Of a stretch of DNA of 64,000 nucleotides, positions 35,566 to 46,824 are shown piece by piece. Position 1 is the first letter of the stretch. Every line of letters begins with the position of its first letter. The notes below the pieces were generated by a model. The model made no database searches. It was given only the letters and a program-made list of their open reading frames with translations, and was not told the DNA's origin. This stretch comes from Hericium rajendrae (Eukaryota; Basidiomycota; Agaricomycetes; Russulales; Hericiaceae). The stretch spans positions 2,356,001-2,420,000 of the forward strand of contig CM065884.1 in the NCBI GenBank assembly GCA_033439255.1, given 5' to 3'. The translations under genes and the position numbers were made by a program.

Positions 35566-35650
35566 AGGGCTCAATAGCCCTCAAATTCGTAAGTTTATAA
35601 TTTGTACATTCGTATATCATACTATACTAACTATTTCTTCCATTTTTTAG
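35566..35650 (+). other. C1 core: hairpin at donor and conserved intron
   Basis: GGGCTCAATAGCCC (small hairpin) lies just before the donor of a 62-base intron, 35589-35650 (GTAAGT...ACTAAC...TTTTTTAG), followed by CTGACGTGGC. The same arrangement is conserved in the second C copy (hairpin 48264-48277, intron 48255-48193, minus), which supports a spliced transcript. Confidence 0.65.
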
Positions 35651-37942
35651 CTCTCAAATGTGCTGACGTGGCGTAGCAGGCTGCATGACAAGACCCACCC
35701 CCTACCACAGTATCTCCCTCCCTCCGCATTCGCAAATGCACATCTGGAATCACCTGCGTGTTGCGCTCCAGCGCAATGCGACACTGCCCACCTGACAGCA
35801 CGGCGCGCACCCTGACAACCATGTATTCGTGCCAGGGCCCCCATGTCAACACACCACCCCCTCTCACACTTGCAACTGCACGTTCGACTTCTCTCAGCAC
35901 CGTGACGAGCCACTCGCCAGCTCGTAAGGCCCCATGCTCGCAATCATGCATCATCAAGCTCTCTCAGAGTCGCGTGGAACGACTCGCACAGACAACCCCA
36001 TCCCCACACCCCCATGTCCCACGCGCACGTGCGTCTGCATTCGCATCAGCCCATTCCCACACGCATAGGCTCGGAATTGACATGCACGGACCAGTAGCAA
36101 CGACGCGTGGGCGCAAATGCCACGTACACAATCACGACACCCTCCTCGCGTGTACCCCATCGTCTCCTGCACATGCACCATCGTGCTGCATGCCGGGAGC
36201 ATCAGTATTGCATCCACGTGCTGGATCACCGCCCACGCGCCTGTGCCAGAACTTACCGGTGCACGCCAGAAATGCATCCACGTCCTAGCCCCGTGCCTGC
36301 ACGTCCCAAGCCATGCTCCATGCATCCCAAGTGCCATCCCCGCTCTAGCGCCGTGACCGCGAACTGCTGTGCCTTAGTGCCATGCCCATGCGGTCCATCA
36401 CCATGCCCGTGCGCCCCACCATCATGCCCAATGGCAATCAAGCAGCCGTGATCCCCGCGGGTGCTGCACTGTGCCCATGTGCAGCCAGTCGGCAGGATGC
36501 GCGGCCGGTGCAGTGGCCGACGCATGTGGAGTGGAACGAGCACGTATGCCGACCGGACTGCAGTGCACATGCTCTGCAGCTGGCGCACAGCGAGTAGCAT
36601 GCGGTGCATGCATGCAGTGCGTGTGTAGCCACGATATAGGGATGGAGCAGCAAGAGCGGGCGCGAGGCAGCATCAGCAGGGCGGGACAGAACCATAGGCG
36701 CCTGCGAATGTGTGGGGAAGCGCCGATGAGCGCGCAGTAGCGACAATGGCCGAGATCCTTAAGATCTCGGCCGATATGTTTTTCTTGGAATATCATATGT
36801 TTTCACGGCACCCTGGGTGCCGCCTTATAGGTGTGAATTATAATGTGCCTGGCAACTGGCTGATCAGCAGTTGCCAATAATACATTTTAGGCAAGTTGCC
36901 CTATATAATGTATTTCAGTGACTGGGACACCTCTGAGGTGCCCCTGCCAACAAAGAGGGCACGTACGGGGCCGACTGGCGCTGTCACTGTGAACGAGGGG
37001 AAAGGGAAGGCCAAGGCCAAAGAGCCCGATGAGAAGTGGGGTCTAGTAAGTACCCATCCACTCTACCTGCACTCGATGCTAATTTTTGTGTATAGTGCCT
37101 GCCTGAGCAGTGGTGCACCATGTGCATCAACGAGGGCAAGGAGTGCCTCTGCCAGGTCCTCCCTGCAAAGAACGTCGAGCATGCGAAGCATGAGTGGTGC
37201 TTCGAGTGCAGTGACAGATGCACCTCCTGCCTCGCCTGCATCGACCTCAACGTGCATCTGACGTGGATGGGTGTGCCCATTGTGGATCCCATTGCCGCGC
37301 ATGCCGCCGTGGCTTCCTCTGGTCTTGACCAGGTGGTCGACTCCCCCACGGTCTTGCCAGGGATACCAGACCCCATGGGCATGCTTCATAAGTCCCTTCC
37401 TGGCTATCTCTACGCGTTTGCTAACTGGGTGGCCGCTTGCAGCCCCACTTGAGGTGCTCGTGTCTCGTCTTCCGTTCCCAGCCTCCGACAGCTTCTGTCC
37501 CGGGGCCTGGGACTACGTCAACCCCTACACGTGCATCCCATGCGATTCATCACTCTGTCGCACCCTGCTTGCGGAGACCGAGTGGCAGCTCATCGGCTTG
37601 TACCTCCAGTGGATGTTGAACCACGGCCAGATCCTCGCCATCAAGAGGCTCGTCACGACCCTCTATACGGGCACGCGTGGCGAGTATATCGTGGAGGAGG
37701 TGGAGGAAGAGGGCAAGATCGCCAAGGGCAAGCCTGCAGACACCGCTAGTGATGCAGGGGGGGAGGCCGCGGCAAGTCCCACCGCGGGTCCGTCATCGCG
37801 CCCGCTTGCGAGGGAGTCCCCCGCTCCTCCAGTCGAGGGTCCTGGTGAGCCGTCGGGATCGGCGGCAGCTCCTGCCATTGATGGTGAGGCTGCTGGTGCA
37901 GAGGTGGCCGCATCGAAGGAAGTCATGCCGTCTGACTCCTGA

Positions 37943-38809
37943 CAGGCAGGGCTGTCATTTTGCGTGGGGAGGGAAAGACCCTCCCCTTTGAATTTGCTAT
38001 CTTGTTTTGTCATTGTGGAAGTTGTCACATACATTTTCTGTCACCCGGGCCTTAGGCCTGGCTTTTTACTATAGGTCGCTCATAATTGGGACGTCGAGTC
38101 CTACTGTATCATTGCTCCTACCGAATGGGAGCCCATCTTGAAGTCCGAACCTGCGTGAATCTAGTAAGGGGAAACAAGAAAGAAACAAGGCCACCTCGGG
38201 CGATCTTGTCGGGACCTATACGCTTGGTGAAGGTAAAGTCTGAGGGGTGGGTGGTATGAAGATCGCCCAAGGCGAGTTTGTCGAAAGGCAAGTAGTAATA
38301 GATTTATTTCGTGTGTGTGGGTATTGGTGGGGCGTCTAAGGTCGTCGACACACTTGACTGATGGCCTCTACTCCCCCTAACTGAAAAATGGACTGCCCTC
38401 AGTCCTCCTCACTAATCGAGTGGGCAGAGGATGCTGCGGGCAAACTTGGTCGGGACTTGTCGAATTCGCTGAGGTCGCTGCCGGCAGTTTTGTCATCTGG
38501 GTCCATGACGGTGGAGGTGAGCAGTCGTTCGAACTGCTCGATGCTGACATCGAGGAAATCTTCCAATGGTGAGTAATCGAGAAGGGTACGAGCAAAATAT
38601 GGGACAACGCAATAGGCCGTGGTGGGACAGTCGAACACCAGACCTTGTAGGCAGTTTAAAAACCCTGCCGGACCTTGTCAGAGTTGGGGTTACAAACCAC
38701 CCGGCAAGTTTTTCAGCTAGGTTAAAAACCTTTCATGGGTTAAAAACCCATTAATCTCGGATAAGATTGTGGCTGACAGGATGATCCAATGGAGATAGAT
38801 TATGTTTGG
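37943..38809. other. Gene-free stretch with a repeated promoter-like motif
   Basis: Contains TACTCCCCCTAACTGAAAA followed by GGACT-(6)-AGTCC near 38367-38405, like the site at 26041. A minus-strand frame, 38638-38399 (FDCPTTAYCVVPYFARTLLD), resembles short high-copy frames I recall from mushroom repeats but has no known domain. GATCGCCC-type words near 38200 and 38260 form a loose inverted repeat. Confidence 0.4.
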
Positions 38810-39150
38810 CTGTGATCGTATTTGAAAGAAGAATCCAAATATAGTACCCATAAGCTTATGTAATCAGGGGTAATTTCTCAATTTGGCAATTGTATAATAT
38901 ATATATCATTTTGCTCCGTTTTTTGTGCTGATTTCAAATTTGATGGCCGATAGATTATGTAAGCATGTATAATTTCCAAATTTGGTAATTATATGATATA
39001 TATATGTTTGAGCTCCATTTTTGAAGCTGAATCTAAATATAATGGCTATATGTTTATATAATCTACTATATATGGAAATTTTGATTTGACAATTAAATAT
39101 ATTCATTTTAGCACTATTTTTCAAGCCAAATGTGAATATAATGTCTATAT
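38810..39150. repeat. Degenerate AT-rich tandem repeat, about 95-100 bp unit
   Basis: Three to four units each run: CCAAATATA(G/A)T..CC/GGCTATA, TTTATGTAAT, AATTT..AATTTGG(T/C)AATT, then ATATATAT and GCTC(C)..TTTTT. Clear by eye although diverged. Function unknown. Confidence 0.6.
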
Positions 39151-39389
39151 ACAGATTGAATGACTGTTTGAGCTTGCAACACTCATACTATGTTATGTAG
39201 TAATACAAATCAGTATATTGCTCATTTTATTTTCTTGCTTTGCTACTTAGCTTGATGAAGTATCAGGCAAAATGCAGCTTTTCAAGGCCTTTCCAACAGT
39301 GCTACATTCATATCAATCGGATAAGTATTGGCTAAGATATTCACAAATCTTTGTTTTGCACAAAGCATTTAGTTGACTATTTTGTGATT

Positions 39390-40030
39390 TGCAAGTGCAT
39401 CTGTATAGCTATGCTGATCAAACCACTTGTCTGTCACTCACATGCCACATGGTTACATAGACCCCACACCAGGTGAACGGACTCCACGCTCCACATCTCT
39501 TGTGCACAGGCCCGCTGCATAGCGCAGGCCTGCCCTATCATGCATGGACGCCACAGCACGTGCACTCCAGTGCACCTTCGCATGCACCATTGCACCTCAC
39601 ATGCAGTGTCGTGCACACCAGTCGTGCCCTGGCACGTGCATGTCTTGTCACACCTCGCGGGCATGTGTGTAACTTAGTATACTTGATTGTCGTAGTAGTT
39701 TAATATAATCAAGTTTGATCTGTTTTGAGTGTAATATCAAAATCATAGACTCTACACCAACTGTAGATATTATAGCAGACTGAAGATCTGTATAGAACAT
39801 AGCATCTATAGGATACATAGAGGGAGACTAAAAATACATAAGTTACATAGCAGGCATAGTAATGTCCTATTACTATGTAATACTATATACCCATCACCAA
39901 TGATTATGATAGCTACCATAGCTACCATAGTCCTGTATAGCTGTGTGGCCTAACTACATAGCAGCCATAGCACTATAAAATCAGACATAGCATTGGCTGG
40001 CAGCTATGTAGATTTCAGATTTTTCAGATG
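39390..40030. mobile_element. Family P end fragment (P6)
   Basis: The right end (reversed) reads CATCTGAAAAATCTGAAATC followed by CTACATAGCTGCCAGCC and stays nearly identical to the left end of P5 (56987) for about 80 bases. A short GC-rich stretch (39.47-39.66 kb) remains of the arm. No matching left terminus was found, so it is a truncated or internally rearranged copy; 39390 is only a rough boundary. Confidence 0.6.
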
Positions 40031-41088
40031 TTGTCACCATTGATTCCACCAACCCCTGCTTCCAGACCACTGCACCCTTCCCACTTGGGATCTTTGAGTC
40101 CCTTGGGGACTACCACATTTACACCCTTGCTGGCATCGCCCGGATCCACTTTTCTCACCAAGATGCTGCCACCCACCAGTGGTACTTCGCTGAGCACAAA
40201 GACTTCTCCTACCTCAAACTCATTGACTTCGACGTCGCCAGAGAGGAACACCACTGCCTACACCCAGCCACTCCACCACTCCTCACTGTTGCTCCTCCTA
40301 GTGTTGACTCCCCTCTCACATGCACCGAACCTCTCTTTGTACCAACAGGTATCATCTTCAACACTGTTACCAGGAAGTACTACACATACTGTTCCAACTC
40401 TCGACACCTAGTCGTTGGCTGGAGACCAAACCTAGTAGAAGGAAGAGATCAGTGGTTTTGGCAGGCCAGTAGTGTTTTCATCACTGAACCTGAACTCGCT
40501 CTCTCTCACCAAGTCCTAGAAGCACGTGAGCAAGAACAAGTTACCTAGCTTGCAGTCCTCCGTTCACCACTACCCCCTCGTATCCCAACCCCGATACCAG
40601 TCCCTTCACCTGCTCCACCTGTTGCCACTGTTACATCCACATCCACCATCAACATCAAACCAATCATCATCTCAGCTCCCCCTGTCCAGCCGACCAACGA
40701 CATGTCCAACCCTGAGATCGGCATCAAACCTGCTCCCTTTGAGGGAGATTGTTCCAAGTCCAAGGAATTCCAGCTGCATATTTGCTTATTCCTTCACGCC
40801 AACTCTGTCCAGTATAAAGATGCTACTGCCCAGATCTCCCTCTTCCTCGACCTCTGCCAGGGCCCTATGGCCGACCAGTGGGCCACCCAGCGTGTCGAGG
40901 AGACATCTGAAAAATATACCACTGCTATATTGTTCTATATAATCTATATAGAAGTCATAGTTTCATAGCAATCCCCTTTTATATATAGGACTTTCATAGC
41001 TGAAGAGCAATCTATGGTAAGCTATGTAGTTGAATAGGATAGCTATGCTTAGCTATGGTAGCTATAATAGCTATCAGAGCATAAGGTC

Positions 41089-41487
41089 ATCAGGAACCTT
41101 CAAAACTTTCTGTTTGACCTGCGAGACATCTGACAGTATCTGCATGACCTGCAGCAGTTGCATCAGACACATCAGATGCTCTCAGACAACATCAGCTACT
41201 CTCAGCTAGCTGCAGAATATTTGACCTCAAGATTCAAAAAAGTATCAAGACAGAATGCTCACAGACTGATCAGCACTGATCAGATTCATGTAAATTTTGA
41301 ATATTGAAAACTTTGTTGTATCTAATGATGAGAGTTGGATAACTACTATATCTGCCAATAGTGATCAACTTCAAAATATAAAATCTCTGATCAGAAATTG
41401 TCCTCTAATTAGAGCCTGCAGCTGGATCAGGTCTTGCAGTTGATCAGACTCTGCAGGGTCCATCAGAAAGTTTTGAAGGTTCCTGAT
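41089..41487. mobile_element. 399-bp MITE M3, nested in P4
   Basis: Ends ATCAGGAACCTTCAAAAC and its inverse. Flanks GGTC and GGTA agree at three of four bases. Same length and sequence type as M4 and M6, in the opposite orientation. Confidence 0.88.
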
Positions 41488-41923
41488 GGTATAGCTATGA
41501 TAGCTATACAAGCTATATCAGCTATATCAGCTATATTTTGTATGCTTATTACCATATCATATCTAGCCAATTAGGATTGCTATCTAGCCTATATTATCTC
41601 TGCTTCATATATGATTTAGACTTACTATAAACATTCAATAGAACTTTAAAATTTTCATAGCTTCAACAGGCTAATTATAAATCAAACAACCAACATATCA
41701 GATATTCAAAATAATATATTTTTATTCATATATATATACAGATGCTATACTAAACTACTTAAATATACATATATCATTATATTGATATAAGATATAAACA
41801 TAAGTTAAGCTAACTTTGCTGAACAATATATAAAGCTTACCAAGCATAAGAAAGTCGAAAATTAGTCTGACAAAGATGCCACATCATCAGCATAAGTTAC
41901 AACAAACAGAACTGAAGACTTAC

Positions 41924-42735
41924 TCCAAAGAAGATAAAAAGCGAAAATTTAAGTCTACAGAATCAATACAACAATATATTAATATCAATGAACAATAGAT
42001 AGATACTTACCGAAGACAAAAAAAAACAAAGACAAACGACGAAGAGAGGAAGAAGGGAGAACGAGAGGAGATGGTAGCGGTTGAGAGACAAAAGAGAACG
42101 CGCGTCGTGCGAGCGTTATAAACCTGAGTCTGGGTTTGTCCGGCGGAGCCCAAAATGTGGCTGCCGGATGTCGCGGCCGAGGCTAGCCGTTAGATCTCAT
42201 TAGGTTGGCTTGACTGCCCAAGGAAGTAGAGTAGAGTACATACATATTTAGCTCATTCACTATACTCAAACAAATAATATATACCTTCTGCGTTTTTTTG
42301 GGATTTTAAACGGTTTTATTTGATTTGTTGCAGTCGAAAACGCCAAAGTGCAAGTCGAGTGCTCTGTGGCTGCACTCGACGTGCAACTCTGCGCGTTTCT
42401 TCGCAGTCTCTCCCTCCCCCTCTGACTTCATCTCCCCTCGTCTCCCCTTCCACATCCTCCGTCACGCAGCGCACGTCGTCATCCGATGGTTGGGAGGGCC
42501 AGCAGGAGTGTTGAGGGCCTCAGGTAAGTAAATGTATCATCTCTTTTTCTGTTTTAGTGCTAATAAAACGAGTATTGTTCATGCCAACGAACGATACTCG
42601 TATTTCTTCTCGCAATCATGCCCCGCCCTCACCTTCGACACCCCGCGGCCATGGCCACGAGCCCACCCCATTCCCCTCTCTCGACAATGCCATTGACGAT
42701 GCCAACGTCGAGTCTCATTGCCGTGGCCAAACGTC
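41924..42735. other. P4 core: micro-exon, TATA box, splice-site hairpin, palindrome remnant
   Basis: Minus unit: TTTATAA at 42122-42116, CT-rich first exon, micro-exon 41954-41924 (31 nt, CTGTAG before, GTAAGT after) with AATTTTCGCTTTTT. Plus unit: open frame VLFDLLQSK near 42310 to donor CAG|GTAAGTAA at 42524, branch-like GTGCTAAT, acceptor GAG at 42572, hairpin 42569-42600 (CGAGTATTGTTC / GAACGATACTCG), and a decayed TTGCCGTGGCCAA palindrome at about 42706-42735. Confidence 0.65.
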
Positions 42736-45285
42736 GTACAACGTGCATTCACCCTCCACCACGCCCACAACGCCCAAAGCCGTGCCCACGCACGCATGGC
42801 CACGCACGCCGACGACTGCATGCGCACGGTCGCCGACGACTGCGCCAGCACGTACGCGTGCACACACATGCATGCACGTCGAGGGCCGCCGCGCATGGCC
42901 TTGCCAACACGCAGCCGGTCACCAACGGCCTCGCCTCACCCGCTCGTGGGCCCGCCCCACCTTCCCGTGGCCTCGCGTCTCGCGCCGCCTTCTCGCGGTT
43001 CCGCCCTGCCTTCTCGCGGTCCCGCCCCACCTTCTCGCGGCCACTTGCAGCTGCGGGCGACCCCAACGGCCGCGGACTGGCCCGCCAGCCCACGCACGGT
43101 GCGGGCAGCCGTGCATGGCCCCGCTAGTCCGCGGGCTGTCACGCATGCCTCGCCTTGCCCTCGCACGGCCGCAGATGACCGCGCCAGTGTGTATGCGCAC
43201 GCACGCACAGCGAGTGCCATGGCGCCCGGTCTTGCCGACGCGTGGGTGGTCACCCGTAGCCGCGCCCTCACCTGCTTGCGGCCGCGCCCTTGCCTTCTCG
43301 CAACTGCGCCCCGCCTGCACACGGTTGTGGACGACCGCGCCACGCACGCATGGCACGGGCAGCCGTGCATGGCCTTGCCAGTGTGGGGGCTGTCACGCAC
43401 GGCTCCACACTGCGTATGGCCACAGACGACTGTGCCAGCGCGTGTACGCACGTACGGCCATGCCAGCGCGTGCACGCGCCCATGCACGGGGAGGACAGCT
43501 GCGCATGACCCCATGTGCGCGCACAAGACCACACACGGCGCTGTTTGCGCACACGAGGCCATGCATGCCGGTGACGATGCGCATGCCGGCGACGGCAGTC
43601 CCGACAACGGGCACCACGTTGTCTGCGCGTGCTCTTGTGCTCGCACGCGAGATCTTTAATTAGGGACTTAGTTACTTCAATAATATGTAGTCTGCTTGTA
43701 ATGTCTCAACCCCTAAATTTAAGATTTTTTTTCGGTGTCTATCTCATTGAATATAGCCAGCATAGTAATCATAGGAGCCATAGCTTCCCTTACTAAGTAG
43801 TATAGCTCTATGTATTTGAGACTACTAGCTATAGAGACTATATATTTTAAACTGCCTGCTATGGAGGCTATGGTAGCTGTCATAGCTCTATATAGCTTGA
43901 CAAGTCAAAGCCATAGACTCCATAGCTCACCTATAGAACCCATAGTTTGACCCTTTGCTATATAAAAATCAGATTTTTCAGATGGATCCTTGAGGATGAT
44001 GATCTCATGGCTGCAAATTCATCCCCAGCCCATGTCCCTTGCTATGCCGACCTCACTGCCCTTCGCACTTGCTTCAATTTGGACTTCTCCCCCCTCGATG
44101 ACTCCAAGGATACCTCCCATGCCATCCAGACCCTCCAGATGGGCACGCGCCTGGTCGTCGACTACATCACCGAATTTGAGTCCCTTGCTCCTCGCACTGG
44201 CTACAACGATGTGGCCCTGATTGACTGGTTCCTGCATGGCCTAAACAGCACCCTGCGGGATGATTGCCAGTGCAGCTACCCCACGCCCACCACACTGGTC
44301 GAGTGGAAGGAGAGAGCTTGTGACAGGAATGCTGCTTACCTCATGTGTACCCAGTTCCAGAGTCCCCGCCCTGTGACTGGGCACACCTCGGTGAGCACTT
44401 GCTCCCCTCAGTCCACATCTACTGGCCGATCCCACACAGTTGCTGCTACAGGTGCCCAACTGCCCAAACTCTCAGAGTCTGACTGTGAGCACCTCAGATG
44501 CGAGGGCGGTTGCTTCTGCTGCCACCAGAAGGGCCATGGCTTCTGCGACTGCCCCCTCAACACTGACTCCAACCCCCATGCCCCAATCTAGAAACCAGCT
44601 CTGCCCCAGCAGTAGCTCTAGAAGATGCAGCTGCTGCCCTCGCTGTCCCCACTATCAACAGGTCTATCGCCGACTTATTGTTGCAGTTGAAGGACTTGAG
44701 CGAGGAAGAGAGGGAAGAGGCAAAGGCTACATTGAAGGACATGGTTGAGGGTTTTTAAAGTGCCCTCTGGTCACGTCATCCGTGGGTGGCAAGAAACATT
44801 TCTTTAATCCGTCGAATCACTTCTCTGTACTATCCAACCCCTGTGAGCAATCGTATCCATTGTCTTTGTGCATGTCTGCTATCACACCCAACTGTCAGAC
44901 ACCGTCCATTATGCTCCAGGCCAAGATTATCACTGCCCCGATCAAGAAACAAATCGATGCTGAGGCACTTCTCGATAGTGGTGCAGAAGGCATCATTATG
45001 CACCCCAAGTTTGCCAAGAAACACCAGTTCCCCCTCAAAAAACTCCCTAAACCCTTTCCCGTTTGCAATGTGGACAACTCCAAAAACATCATGGGCTGGG
45101 TCCACTATTCAGTCAACCAGAACATCTGCATTTATGCCAAGGACTCGACATCCTTCCATGAGGAGACAGCTGAGTTCTATCTCATTGACATTGGCAACTA
45201 CGACATCATCCTTGAGACCGATTGGTTACAGGAGCACAACCCTGAAATTGACTGGGTCTCTCATCGTGTCGACATGACTCGCTGC

Positions 45286-46824
45286 TGTAAGGCAGCACAA
45301 GGCGATGCCTTACGATGTGCGCAATTGAGCGTGCATCAGCGAGTGACTTAGGCATAGTGGAAGGAGCCCGGGCTGGAGGCATTGATATCACGCGTCAGAG
45401 GGATTGTTTGCATTTATTTGTACTCGATGGATCCACAGCGCCGGCTTTGCCGGCGCTGTAGAGTTTAACTTTTCATCCATGACATCCATACCTGTATTGT
45501 GCAATCCATCCCTACCCCTCTGGGTAACGTGGATTCTGTTCAGCTCAGGTGTGAAAGTCGTAAGAAAAGTGCACTCGTTACACTTTTTTGAACACCACCG
45601 CTTCAAATTACTCAAGAACTGATGCAATCCAACCGGATGGCATCCAAACCCACCACCAGATCGCAGTCTCATGCGGGAGTGGATAAAACCACTGCCGATG
45701 AGTCTCTGCCTGCAGGAAGCACCCAGGATATGCCTGGGTTCCTCGATCCGGCACCGCCGGGTCACGAAAATCAACAAAACTTGTACTCCACATCGGAGCA
45801 CGAGGTTGAAGTCGATGAAACTTTCGTGCTCCCGAAAGATGTCGCACAATCTACCCCGACTGCAGAACTACGCGATCGGGGAGGTAACGACTATCACCCG
45901 AATGATGAGGGAGATGAGTTAGAATATTCGCGCCACACGCCTGAACCTGAAGACAGCGAGCTCAAATACAATGCTATGATCGCGGATGAGATCCATAAAG
46001 GTCTCGAATGCCTGGAAGACATTGAAGACTCAGCAATGAGTGCATTCAAGCGATTCAGTGAAGAAAAAACCATGCTCCGGGACCTCATCGCGAAGATGGC
46101 GCACAGTCGGCGATCCCAATCGGAATCGTCTGAACATGCGCGATCCCGTAGCTGACAAAAGGGGAAAGGAAGGGCAGTCGAGACGACGGCCACCCCTCCC
46201 TGCGATGCTCACGCAGAATTCGAGAACACCGTGAACGTGATGAAGGCTGATGCCAATATCAGCACCGCGGTCAAGACGCTAGATGGCCCCCAGTGCGCTG
46301 ACGAGACCGACAGCCGATACGAACTCTGACTGGAAGCCGTTCGTCGACTCGTTTGCCACCAAGATGAGGTGGAACAAGCCTTCCAAGAGAAACAACTCCC
46401 AGTAGGGTATAAGGCCCCAAAAGGCACGACTGGAACTACACCCCAGTCGGATAGCAGCTACAGTATGTCGGCGCACCACGAAAATGGTGACCATCATGCG
46501 GGAACGCCCACCACCAATATTGCCCATGAATACGAGGCGATTAACCCACGAACCATGCGGCAGGCCAGTACGGCACCACTGACATCACGTCATGGCAGTT
46601 CCGCACCGCCGATGCACTCACTAGTTGCATCAGCGATAGCGGGTATCACCAGCACCCAGGGGGGGTCCATGGCTCGACAGTCACAACCCCCTGCAAGTAC
46701 GCCTCGGGCCCAACCAACTGGGCCGAGCAACGTCCCCCCGAGCTGACACCAGTCCATAGTCAACCAGTTGTATAGAACGACAGTACCGACCACGGGTGGG
46801 TACACGATCGGCGCACTAGGAACA
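45286..46824 (+). mobile_element. LTR retroelement fossil, 5' part (G3)
   Basis: 45286-45582 may be a 5' LTR (TGTAAGGC...CTCGTTACA, 297 bp), but no partner LTR was found. It is followed by a gag-like open frame 45622-46155 (charged, SAMSAFKRFSEEKTMLRDL) and a second low-complexity frame to 46745. The element seems to continue past the family C insertion, where a gag-type KLPIPEKYGGQDD occurs (50777 to about 50960). Broken and incomplete; no pol can be assigned to it with confidence. Confidence 0.5.

Larger units (their letters stand above)
30822..36933. mobile_element. Family C element C1, 6.1 kb including nested P3 (about 3.45 kb without it)
   Basis: Left end ACCAGTCCCAGCTATG and reversed right end GAGGTGTCCCAGTCACTG are imperfect inverted repeats that continue inward through AGCAACTTGCCTAAA. 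The flanks TGAGGTGC (30814-30821 and 36934-36941) are an exact 8-bp duplication, and the surrounding gene frame continues across when one copy is removed. Layout: TIR, GC-rich arm (30930-34560, split by P3), AT-rich centre (about 34.85-35.65 kb), GC-rich arm (35.7-36.7 kb), TIR. No transposase. The 8-bp duplication fits hAT or the Kyakuja-Dileera-Zisupton group; the termini do not decide. Confidence 0.85.
30062..37942 (+). pseudogene. Unrecognised gene interrupted by the family C element
   Basis: Exon 30062-30196 (MAHAYINNHPKGIQALEHLF) with donor GTGAGT; acceptor near 30252; then an open frame 30323-30821 (Ser/Thr/Pro-rich, with AKRKAVEPVEEEDV). The family C element occupies 30822-36933. The same frame resumes at 36942 (PLPTKRARTGP, a basic nuclear-localisation-like patch), has a GT-AG intron 37046-37095, then a cysteine-rich block (CTMCINEGKECLC, CFECSDRCTSCLAC). 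A last frame, about 37490-37942 (WQLIGLYLQWMLNHGQ, then a Glu/Ala/Pro-rich tail), ends in TGA. The frames at 30253/30323 and near 37440 do not join cleanly, so the gene may be decayed. The CxxC pairs suggest zinc binding; no function is known to me. Confidence 0.5.
40904..43984. mobile_element. Family P element P4, 3.08 kb, nested in G1
   Basis: Starts CATCTGAAAAATATACC, ends (reversed) CATCTGAAAAATCTG, flanked by the 2-bp duplication GA. End B left, end A right. It carries a 399-bp MITE (M3) near end B. GC-rich arm about 42.62-43.65 kb, with long stop-poor frames (such as 42557-43663) that I reject as genes. Confidence 0.88.
40031..45285 (+). mobile_element. Ty3/gypsy fossil, gag and protease part (G1)
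   Basis: Parts seen: gag-type sequence (IGIKPAPFEGDCSKSKEFQL near 40.73 kb; further gag at 43.99-44.59 kb ending in a CCHC zinc knuckle, CFCCHQKGHGFCDC), then a retropepsin region at 44.78-45.29 kb with LLDSGAEG. P4 is inserted in the gag part. It is broken, with a few interruptions of frame besides the insertion, and is cut by P6 on the left and another element on the right. No LTRs found. Old relative to P4. Confidence 0.75.

Noticed and set aside
38810-39150. Possible CRISPR-like array
   Set aside because: Units of about 95-100 bp diverge along their whole length with no conserved repeat and unique spacer pattern. This is a fungal genome and no cas genes are present.
42557-43663. 368-codon open frame
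   Set aside because: Same situation in the GC-rich arm of P4: stop-poor because of composition, starts inside the splice-site hairpin region, and has no recognisable features.
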